From Timaviella sp038204505 (lineage in GTDB: Bacteria > Cyanobacteriota > Cyanobacteriia > Elainellales > Elainellaceae): a DNA stretch of 10,783 nt. Below, piece by piece: positions 1 through 5,024 of this stretch (position 1 is the stretch's first letter; the number at the start of each line of letters is the position of its first letter). Location: assembly GCA_038204505.1 (NCBI GenBank), contig JBBRCV010000188.1, positions 1 to 10,783 on the forward strand, in the 5' to 3' direction. The translations under genes and the position numbers were made by a program. The notes beneath the pieces were generated by a model, which ran no database searches, was not told the origin of the DNA, and saw nothing but the letters and a program-made list of their open reading frames with translations.

Positions 1-2
1 TC

Positions 3-75
3 CCTCGCTAATGTGGGGTTGAGAAGAAAAGCTTAAGGCGTGGTATTCCTAAATCACTTGATACCATTAGCGAGG
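3..75. repeat. Inverted repeat with 11-bp arms and an inner hairpin
   Basis: CCTCGCTAATG at 3-13 is the exact reverse complement of CATTAGCGAGG at 65-75. Inside it, TGGTAT at 41-46 is complementary to ATACCA at 61-66, so the inner stem shares bases 65-66 with the outer arm and the two stems would partly compete. This could be a structured RNA, the ends of a short non-autonomous element, or chance. No function is assigned. Confidence 0.5.
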
Positions 76-131
76 TGAAACGATAAGATCGTCACAGCCT
101 AGCTTTCTGCCTACTTCAGAGAGTCAGGTTA

Positions 132-166
132 GCTGGTTAGAAGTGGTCTAAACACTTCTAACCAGC
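132..166 (-). terminator. Strong 14-bp hairpin, possible transcript end
   Basis: GCTGGTTAGAAGTG at 132-145 pairs perfectly with CACTTCTAACCAGC at 153-166 across the 7-base loop GTCTAAA. It lies 88 bases beyond the stop codon of the 84-residue minus-strand gene, where a 3' end is expected. Neither side has a run of T residues, so it is not a textbook intrinsic terminator. It may protect or trim a 3' end instead, or serve an unseen gene reading in from the left. The structure is certain; the role and strand are inferred. Confidence 0.45.
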
Positions 167-254
167 GTCCTCACCTTAAGCCTGTTTTCCTGGCATCAAA
201 AACCAGTGTTGACAGCATAAGGGCAAATGTCGCTTTTACACAAGCACTTTAGAG

Positions 255-509
255 CTAAGTATTTACTTCCTTTTGCAGCCACTCATCTACAGGCTGTCCA
301 TCTCGTCGCTTCAATTCCACCTCAATCACCATCACGGAAGCTGATCCGGGAGGGGTCATGCGTTGATGAAACAAAATCTCGTAATCATTAGGGTCTTGCT
401 GCTTTTCTTTAAGCCAGTCCTGCACCTTGGTTAACGCAAAAAAAGACTGCCCATCCTCAAACATTCGAGTCAGTTGCAGTTGAATACTATATGGGTTGAA
501 GCGAGCCAT
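255..509 (-). CDS. 84-residue protein of unknown function
   Basis: I do not recognise this protein. It starts at an ATG (507-509) with no clear Shine-Dalgarno sequence and ends at TAG (255-257). It is small, polar and probably soluble: no signal peptide, no membrane segment and no cysteine. The first half looks helical (FALTKVQDWLKEK, residues about 24-36) and the second half has an alternating strand-like stretch (SVMVIEVELKRR, about 58-69), suggesting a compact alpha/beta fold. It lies 48 bases downstream of the PD-(D/E)XK-like gene on the same strand, so the two may be co-transcribed. It could be a partner or regulator of that protein, but nothing in the sequence proves this. Its coding potential is supported by amino-acid composition and by the absence of a better frame. 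Confidence 0.65.
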   Translation of the reverse strand: MARFNPYSIQLQLTRMFEDGQSFFALTKVQDWLKEKQQDPNDYEILFHQRMTPPGSASVMVIEVELKRRDGQPVDEWLQKEVNT

Positions 510-557
510 AGTTTCTAGAGATAAGTTTTCACCCTTTATCTTAGGCGTTGAGCTGCC

Positions 558-1172
558 TTAAAGAATTGCCAAAGCAGGCTGAAATGGCTGGAGCAAAATG
601 CCCAATATTTTATCGACTTCGTTAATAAAATATTCATTCGAGTCAATGTAAACCAGGCTGCCACTCAAAGTTAAAAAGCGCCAGTTTGTACCGCTGGTGA
701 CTGCACCATAAATCACGTCGATATCATTGCCTGCATTCTGGTTAAAAGTCTGAGCAGCAAGCATAGAAGCAATGCACTGTCCTAATCCGCCTTTAATACT
801 TTCGTTTTTTGCCTCCACGATGGTCACCACTGGAGCAGTGATATCAAACTGTTCGGGCGATCGACTCAAAATGTAATCACAGAAACCTTGGAGTCCGCGA
901 TCGCCATCAACATTAAACTCTGTGCCTGAAAAGAAGCTCATTTGATTTTTGAGCTGGCGACGAATTTCTGTTAATACAGGTGCAATTAAAAGTTCGGAGC
1001 GTGCTTTCTCAGTGTTGATTGCAGTGGCTAACGGCAGATATTCTCTTAATGTCAATGCCAAAAACTCTGAGGGCTGAACTGGATTGACTTGAGTAAACAA
1101 ATGCTGTGACTCGTCAACCGTTAGCCCCAATTGCTGCTTCACCTTAGTTAATGTAAAGTCGCTGTAAGCCAT
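558..1172 (-). CDS. PD-(D/E)XK nuclease-fold protein
   Basis: This 204-residue protein has the residue pattern of a PD-(D/E)XK nuclease core. In order these are a helix Glu (ARSE, E60), an Asp in a strand (GFCDYIL, D99), the E-x-K motif (IVEAKN, E120 and K122), and a following helix with Gln (GQCIASMLAA, Q132). The next strand, IYGAVTSGTNWRFL (residues about 154-167), resembles the region after the active site in type I restriction HsdR-like N-terminal domains. There is no helicase, DNA-recognition or methylase partner nearby, so a classical restriction system is not indicated. Cyanobacteria carry many stand-alone proteins of this kind with unknown roles. I chose the ATG at 1170-1172 because GGAGG lies 8 bases upstream; an in-frame TTG would add 7 residues but would sit upstream of that ribosome-binding site. 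Fold assignment is fairly secure; activity and target are not known. Confidence 0.75.
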   Translation of the reverse strand: MAYSDFTLTKVKQQLGLTVDESQHLFTQVNPVQPSEFLALTLREYLPLATAINTEKARSELLIAPVLTEIRRQLKNQMSFFSGTEFNVDGDRGLQGFCDYILSRSPEQFDITAPVVTIVEAKNESIKGGLGQCIASMLAAQTFNQNAGNDIDVIYGAVTSGTNWRFLTLSGSLVYIDSNEYFINEVDKILGILLQPFQPALAIL

Positions 1173-1180
1173 CTGAGTTG

Positions 1181-1185
1181 CCTCC
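1181..1185 (-). promoter_or_regulatory. Shine-Dalgarno site of the nuclease-fold gene
   Basis: GGAGG on the minus strand, 8 bases before the ATG at 1172. It decides the start in favour of that ATG over the TTG at 1193. Confidence 0.75.
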
Positions 1186-1197
1186 AATTGCAAAATC

Positions 1198-1245
1198 TAT
1201 TCCTAAGTCTGTCTATTCTCAAGTCCGTCCATCCTCAAATCTGTC
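1198..1245. repeat. Three degenerate 16-bp tandem repeats
   Basis: Three adjacent 16-bp units read TATTCCTAAGTCTGTC, TATTCTCAAGTCCGTC and CATCCTCAAATCTGTC, at 1198-1213, 1214-1229 and 1230-1245. They differ from each other at a few positions each, so they are not a very recent duplication. They lie in the 160-bp space between the divergent nuclease-fold and PspA/Vipp1 genes, where both promoters should be. They may be repeated protein-binding sites or a drifting short tandem repeat. I found no clear -10/-35 pair for either gene. Confidence 0.75.
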
Positions 1246-1332
1246 ATCTATGCACTCCTTCATCCATAGGCAGTGCGATACCATGAGAGGTAATTGAAAA
1301 CACCTCCATTCAAGCATAGCTGGGATTACGTC

Positions 1333-2067
1333 ATGGGACTTTTTGACCGTATTGGGCGAGTGGTTCGAGCTAATATCAACAGTTTGATTAGCGGTGCTGA
1401 AGACCCAGAGAAAATTCTGGAGCAAGCGGTCGTGGAGATGCAGCATGACCTGATTCAACTCAGGCAAGCGGTGGCACAGGCGATCGCCACTCAAAAGCGC
1501 ACCGAACGCCAAGCCGGACAATCTCAAGCAACTGCCGAAGAATGGTATCGACGAGCGCAGTTGGCTTTGCAAAAGGGAGAAGATACCCTGGCACGAGAAG
1601 CATTAACTCGGCGCAAATCCTATCAAGATACTGCGTCTGCATTGACAGACCAAATCCAACAGCAAAGCGGCATTGTGTCGCAGCTTAAGCAAAACTTGGC
1701 GAAGCTAGAAAGCAAGCTGTCGGATGCCAGAACCAAAAAAGATATGTATATTGCCCGTGCCCGATCGGCAAAAGCTTCTGAAAAGCTGAACGAAATGATG
1801 GGAAAGATTGGAACGGGCAGCGCTCTATCGGCGTTTGAAAAGATGGAAGAAAAGGTGTTGCAGATGGAGGCAAGATCGGAGGCGATCGCGGAACTAAACA
1901 GCGGTGATGCGATCGAGCAGCAGTTCAAAGAATTGGAAAGTGGCGATGGCAGCATTGACGAAGAATTAGCCGCCATGAAAGCACAGTTTACATCGGGCAA
2001 TTCTCCCAGCCTACCAAGCGTGGATGTAGAACTCGAACAACTCCGTGCCAAGTTAGAAGGGCGTTAA
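1333..2067 (+). CDS. pspA: PspA/Vipp1 (IM30) family membrane-remodelling protein
   Basis: This 244-residue protein belongs to the PspA/Vipp1 family, bacterial relatives of ESCRT-III that polymerise on membranes to protect or shape them; in cyanobacteria Vipp1 is needed for thylakoid upkeep. The N-terminus MGLFDRIGRVVRANIN is the amphipathic membrane-binding helix, followed by the conserved AEDPEKILEQ (about 22-31) and a long coiled coil of charged and Gln/Ala-rich helices to about residue 218. A short Ser/Pro linker (about 220-229) leads to a final helix, DVELEQLRAKL. PspA proper is about 220 residues and Vipp1 about 260 with a longer linker, so this one is intermediate. Cyanobacteria often have both paralogues and I cannot say with certainty which this is; pspA is used loosely. 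The ATG at 1333 gives the canonical N-terminus; the frame is open upstream to a TTG at 1294 but those codons do not resemble the family. Confidence 0.93.
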   Translation: MGLFDRIGRVVRANINSLISGAEDPEKILEQAVVEMQHDLIQLRQAVAQAIATQKRTERQAGQSQATAEEWYRRAQLALQKGEDTLAREALTRRKSYQDTASALTDQIQQQSGIVSQLKQNLAKLESKLSDARTKKDMYIARARSAKASEKLNEMMGKIGTGSALSAFEKMEEKVLQMEARSEAIAELNSGDAIEQQFKELESGDGSIDEELAAMKAQFTSGNSPSLPSVDVELEQLRAKLEGR

Positions 2068-2102
2068 AGATCTATATCGGTTGAGAACTTTAGCCACTGA
2101 CG

Positions 2103-3299
2103 CTAAAAAAGGCGAATAAAATCAAATAACTGATGTGCCATTTCTAACTTGCTGCAAGGCGCGATCGCCATTCGCTTGCCTTGATTATTTAAGAAAATTG
2201 CCTGATTGCGATCGCTACCAAAACCACTATCTGGTTGATCAATCGGGTTAGCCACGATCGCATCTAACCCTTTGCGCTGAAGCTTGTCTAATGCTGGCGC
2301 TAAAATATCGCCCGTTTGCGCTGCAAATCCAACTAGCTTCTGATGAGGCTGCTTGAAGCCACTGAGCTCTGCCACAATGTCCGGCACGGGTGCAAGGTCT
2401 AGCTGCGTGGGGAGCGATCGCTTCGGAAGTTTCTCGGCGCTGTAGTTTGCCGGACGCACATCAGCCACCGCCGCCGCCATGACAATCCAATCGGCTTCAG
2501 AGAAATGAGCCGTCATTGCTTGCTGCATTTCTGCGGCACTTTCTACGGGCAACAGTCGCACACCTTGAGGTAGATCTGCGATCGGTGCGTGAACCAGCGT
2601 CACCTCTGCACCTCGATGCAATGCCGCTCGCGCTAGAGCAATGCCCATTTTTCCTGTTGAAGGATTACCAATAAACCGGACGGGATCAAGATATTCACGA
2701 GTCCCCCCCGCGCTAATCAAAACGCGCAGACCTGCCAAATCTCGCTGAGGGCTATGTAACAAAGATTCCAGATGCGCCAAAATTTCGGCAGGTTCCGCCA
2801 TTCGTCCTGTGCCCACGCGATCGCAAGCCAACAGCCCACTACCCGGAGACAGAGTATGATAGCGGGGATCTGCCTGCACTAATCGCCAGTTGCGTTGCAC
2901 CGCCTGCTGTTCCCACATATCGGTGTTCATTGCCGGAGCCAGTAAGACGGGGCAAACCGAAGCCAAAACGGTGTTGGTCAACAAATTATCTGCCAATCCG
3001 TATGCCAACTTTCCTAACGTATTTGCCGTCAAGGGCGCAATTAAAAAGACCTCTGCCCATTCTCCCAGTTCAATGTGCAAGGGACGATGATGGGTCGGTT
3101 GCCAAAAGCTTTCGTCGGTATATGCCGGATGACGGCTCAGCGTTGCAAACGTCAGCGGCGTAACAAACTGTTGGGCACCAGCGGTCAAAATGACGCGCAC
3201 TTCTGCACCCGCTTTTGCCAGAGTCGAAACGACTTCACAAACTTTATAGGCTGCAATGCCGCCGCCAATGCCAATCAAAATGCGCTTACCTTGGAGCAT
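2103..3299 (-). CDS. coaBC: Bifunctional CoaBC: phosphopantothenoylcysteine synthetase/decarboxylase
   Basis: CoaBC carries out two steps of coenzyme A synthesis in the cytoplasm: it joins 4'-phosphopantothenate to cysteine using CTP, then decarboxylates the product to 4'-phosphopantetheine with FMN. The 398-residue length is normal for the fusion. The N-terminal CoaC flavoprotein part (about 1-185) shows GIGGGIAAYK (10-19), the catalytic His in LHIELG (H75), PAMN (N125) and the reductive-loop Cys in GSGLLACDR (C159). The C-terminal CoaB part (about 190-398) begins with VLISAGGTREYLDPVR, then NPSTGKMG (N212), AAAVADVRP (275-283) and a Lys-containing loop at AEKLPK (about 288-293). All key residues expected are present. 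The start codon has no Shine-Dalgarno site; a repeat hairpin ends 14 bases upstream of it. It converges with the PspA/Vipp1 gene, with 35 bases between the stops. Confidence 0.97.
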   Translation of the reverse strand: MLQGKRILIGIGGGIAAYKVCEVVSTLAKAGAEVRVILTAGAQQFVTPLTFATLSRHPAYTDESFWQPTHHRPLHIELGEWAEVFLIAPLTANTLGKLAYGLADNLLTNTVLASVCPVLLAPAMNTDMWEQQAVQRNWRLVQADPRYHTLSPGSGLLACDRVGTGRMAEPAEILAHLESLLHSPQRDLAGLRVLISAGGTREYLDPVRFIGNPSTGKMGIALARAALHRGAEVTLVHAPIADLPQGVRLLPVESAAEMQQAMTAHFSEADWIVMAAAVADVRPANYSAEKLPKRSLPTQLDLAPVPDIVAELSGFKQPHQKLVGFAAQTGDILAPALDKLQRKGLDAIVANPIDQPDSGFGSDRNQAIFLNNQGKRMAIAPCSKLEMAHQLFDFIRLF

Positions 3300-3313
3300 A
3301 TTAAAAAAGGTGG

Positions 3314-3352
3314 AACAGCCGTCTCGGCTGTTTGATGTCAGGCAAGATGCCT
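3314..3352. repeat. Double-hairpin intergenic repeat before coaBC
   Basis: Two hairpins lie side by side: AACAGCCG (3314-3321) with CGGCTGTT (3325-3332) around a TCT loop, and AGGCA (3340-3344) with TGCCT (3348-3352) around AGA. From memory, very similar double hairpins are scattered in many copies through cyanobacterial intergenic regions; I could not check copy number here. Read on the minus strand, the larger hairpin is followed by CCACC and six T residues ending 5 bases before the coaBC ATG. It therefore looks like a terminator yet occupies the translation-initiation region of coaBC. Confidence 0.8.
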
Positions 3353-3387
3353 AACCCACAGCATCAGAAGTTACTTAATCGATGATC

Positions 3388-3600
3388 CTAAGCTTCGTCG
3401 TAGGCTTCCATATCTAACAGGAATACATAAGACTCGACCATTTCAGGACGACGAAAGGCGATCGCCCTCAGCAAGTGCCAATCTTCTAGACCCTCAAACG
3501 CCGTTTGATAATCATCTTGCTCTAGCCGCTTCGCCAAACTAGCAACCTCAGCGTCTGTCATCCGATCAACATCTTGCTCTGTAAAATTTAAGGTTTTCAT
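3388..3600 (-). CDS. DUF2555 family protein
   Basis: This 70-residue protein matches, from memory, the cyanobacterial DUF2555 family: a short helix-rich protein with the conserved core FEGLEDWHLLRAIAFRRPE (about 35-53) and an acidic tail LLDMEAYDEA. It has no signal peptide, membrane segment or cysteine, and its function is unknown. The start is the ATG at 3598-3600, because AAGGGGG lies 5 bases before it; the ATG 15 bases further upstream would place that ribosome-binding site inside the gene. It sits 88 bases upstream of coaBC on the same strand. I believe this pairing recurs in cyanobacteria, but I could not verify it. If it does, a role linked to CoA synthesis or simple co-expression is possible. 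It may be transcribed separately from the esterase upstream, since a hairpin lies between them. Confidence 0.85.
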   Translation of the reverse strand: MKTLNFTEQDVDRMTDAEVASLAKRLEQDDYQTAFEGLEDWHLLRAIAFRRPEMVESYVFLLDMEAYDEA

Positions 3601-3605
3601 CAGTT

Positions 3606-3612
3606 CCCCCTT
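3606..3612 (-). promoter_or_regulatory. Shine-Dalgarno site of the DUF2555 gene
   Basis: AAGGGGG on the minus strand, 5 bases before the ATG at 3600. It decides the start between two in-frame ATG codons. Confidence 0.75.
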
Positions 3613-3658
3613 CATGACGACCTAAAAACGCTGATCCAAGCTCAGCTCACCCTAATCC

Positions 3659-3684
3659 TACTGCTGTTTTCTAATTCAGCAGTA
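3659..3684 (-). terminator. Hairpin directly after the esterase stop codon
   Basis: On the minus strand the TAA stop of the esterase (3685-3687) is followed at once by TACTGCTG, a 10-base loop and CAGCAGTA, an 8-bp perfect stem. There is no T run after it, so it is not a clear intrinsic terminator; it may stabilise the 3' end or partly end transcription before the DUF2555 gene. Confidence 0.4.
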
Positions 3685-4326
3685 TTACGACAGCTTTTCT
3701 GCGATAAAACTTTTCATCAACTTCAGCACAGACATCTGAATTTCATGACCCATATCCATCTCCTCATATTCCACAGCCACCCCCATCGCCGTCAATTGTT
3801 CTCTAGCTTGCACCGCTGCCCTCACAGGCACAACTGTATCCTGCCGACCATGCACCATCAAAACGGGCGGGGCAGCCACGGGGCAAGGGGCGATCGGGGC
3901 ATGAAGATAGCCGCTGAGAACAATTAAGGCTTGTAGCGGTAGATGCAACCCCACATCCAATGTCATTGCGCCCCCTTGTGAAAAGCCTGCCAGGACGGTT
4001 TGCTTTAGAGGAATGCCTGTAGTGGATTCGAGCGATCGCAACCATTCCACCAACTGCCGCCGACTCTCTTTCAACTGCGGCTGATCTCGAAAATTAGCGC
4101 TGCTTTGAAAGCTATAGGTTTCAGGAAAGCCATACCACATCCGCCCTACCTCAGAGTAAGGATGAGGAAACGGTGCGTTAGGGAACGCCATGCAGTAGTC
4201 AGGAAGCATGAGATAAGGAGCAAAAGACGCGACATCTTGGGCATTTGCACCCCAGCCATGCAGGACAACCAGCAATCCTTTAGCGGGTTTAGTTTGGGAA
4301 GGAATAGATAAAGATTGAAGGGGCAC
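3685..4326 (-). CDS. Alpha/beta-hydrolase, carboxylesterase/acyl-protein thioesterase type
   Basis: A cytoplasmic serine hydrolase of the phospholipase/carboxylesterase group (related to acyl-protein thioesterases and YpfH-like esterases); the natural substrate is unknown. With the start chosen here it has 213 residues, usual for the family. It shows the oxyanion-hole stretch LHGWGANAQD (22-31), the nucleophile elbow GFSQGG (S116), the acid in HGRQDTVVP (D163) and the catalytic His in DMGHEI (H194), so the Ser-Asp-His triad is complete. The frame is open further upstream to an ATG at 4401, which would add 25 residues of mostly hydrophobic sequence not seen in relatives. I prefer the GTG at 4324-4326, which gives MPLQSLSIPS, typical of the family, and leaves a possible promoter upstream. 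That choice is an inference, since no strong Shine-Dalgarno site precedes the GTG. Confidence 0.9.
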   Translation of the reverse strand: MPLQSLSIPSQTKPAKGLLVVLHGWGANAQDVASFAPYLMLPDYCMAFPNAPFPHPYSEVGRMWYGFPETYSFQSSANFRDQPQLKESRRQLVEWLRSLESTTGIPLKQTVLAGFSQGGAMTLDVGLHLPLQALIVLSGYLHAPIAPCPVAAPPVLMVHGRQDTVVPVRAAVQAREQLTAMGVAVEYEEMDMGHEIQMSVLKLMKSFIAEKLS

Positions 4327-4351
4327 GTTTTTAGCTCTTGAATTTACCTTC

Positions 4352-4357
4352 AGTATA
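4352..4357 (-). promoter_or_regulatory. Possible -10 element for the esterase gene
   Basis: TATACT on the minus strand lies 25 bases before the proposed GTG start at 4326, giving a leader of roughly 18 bases. No -35 hexamer sits at 17 bases: the nearest good one, TTGCAG at 4371-4376, is only 13 bases away. Cyanobacterial promoters often lack a good -35, so this remains a weak candidate. Confidence 0.3.
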
Positions 4358-4434
4358 TTAAGCAGGATTTCTGCAAAATTGATTAAATAGAAGAGTTGCA
4401 ATGGTAGCGCGATCGCTCCAGTTTGGGGAACCTG

Positions 4435-4971
4435 ATGTTGACAGCAAAAGACTTAGAACGGCTACAGGGCTACGACTCAGACCTGCACATGGAACTGGTG
4501 AATGGAGAAATTGCAGTCATGAGTCCATCGGGCTACGAATCTGATGAAGTTGCCCTTGAGTTTGGCGCACAGCTTCGCAATTGGGTACGACCGCGCAAGC
4601 TAGGACGGGTCACGGGCTGCGGCGCTGGATTTACTCTACCTAACGCCGATACACGCGCTCCCGACGTTTCGTTTGTGCAAGCCAATCGTTTACGCCGCAG
4701 TCCTCAGAGCTTTGCTGAGCTAGCACCCGACCTGATGGTAGAAGTCAAGTCACCGACCGATAGCCTGGTGAAATTGAGAGAGAAGATTGATAATTTTTTA
4801 CGCTTAGGAACTCGTATCGGCGTGTTGGTTAATCCAGAAAAACGCTGGGTAGAAGTGCGGCGTTTAGGAGAAGAACCGCTGATGCTTCAAGATGGAGACG
4901 TATTGACGCTACCTGACCTACTGCCAGGATGGGAAGTGGCGATCGCCGAGCTGTGGGCGCCTGAGTTTGAC
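4435..4971 (+). CDS. Uma2 family (DUF820) putative endonuclease
   Basis: A 179-residue member of the Uma2/DUF820 family, PD-(D/E)XK-fold proteins that are extremely multiplied in cyanobacteria and whose biological role is unsettled. The core residues are visible: a Glu in HMELVNGEI (E20 and E25), the Asp in RAPDVSFV (D77), the E-x-K motif in LMVEVKSPTDS (E103 and K105), and the conserved helix KLREKIDNFLRLG followed by VLVNPEKRWVEVRR. The full active site and normal length suggest an intact protein. I chose the ATG at 4435-4437, with GGGGAA just upstream; a TTG at 4423 would overlap that site. The stop codon is at 4972-4974. The gene is divergent from the esterase (108 bases between starts, containing one HIP1 site) and lies 50 bases before purH. 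No antitoxin-like partner is adjacent. Confidence 0.9.
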
Positions 4972-4991
4972 TGAAGCGCAATCTACTCTAT

Positions 4992-5000
4992 TGTGGATAA
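4992..5000 (-). promoter_or_regulatory. Perfect DnaA-box sequence before purH
   Basis: The minus strand reads TTATCCACA, the consensus DnaA box, 24 bases before the purH start codon. It is single, and no cluster of boxes or AT-rich unwinding element was seen, so it is not an origin. It might be a DnaA regulatory or titration site, or chance. Confidence 0.4.
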
Positions 5001-5024
5001 GTCGCATGAAAGAGGGTTGTGAGT

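Larger units (their letters stand above)
1..254. other. Non-coding stretch with inverted repeats
   Basis: No convincing coding region is seen in this stretch before the stop codon of the first minus-strand gene. It holds two inverted repeats, listed separately: one with arms at 3-13 and 65-75, and a compact 14-bp hairpin at 132-166. I saw no tRNA, promoter or known RNA family. Because the window starts here, the left repeat may belong to a longer element or to the end of an unseen gene. Confidence 0.6.

Noticed and set aside
1294..1322. Possible promoter TTGAAA then TAGCTG with a 17-base spacer before the PspA/Vipp1 gene
   Set aside because: The -10 match is poor and transcription would start only a few bases before the ATG.
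1219..2051. Open frames of 60-142 codons on the minus strand opposite the PspA/Vipp1 gene
   Set aside because: They lie antisense to a clear family gene, have low-complexity Ser/Ala/Pro-rich translations and no recognisable motifs.
2089..2107. Small stem TTTAGC/GCTAAA between the convergent ends of the PspA/Vipp1 gene and coaBC
   Set aside because: Only 6 AU-rich pairs, it overlaps the coaBC stop codon, and the flanking A run is on the wrong side for a plus-strand terminator.
2890..3335. Open frames on the plus strand opposite the start of coaBC
   Set aside because: Antisense shadows of CoaBC; one ends in the translation of the double-hairpin repeat, a common source of false genes.
4435..4971. 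Uma2 gene as part of a mobile element or toxin system
   Set aside because: No transposase, inverted repeats or antitoxin nearby; Uma2 proteins are abundant and scattered in cyanobacteria.
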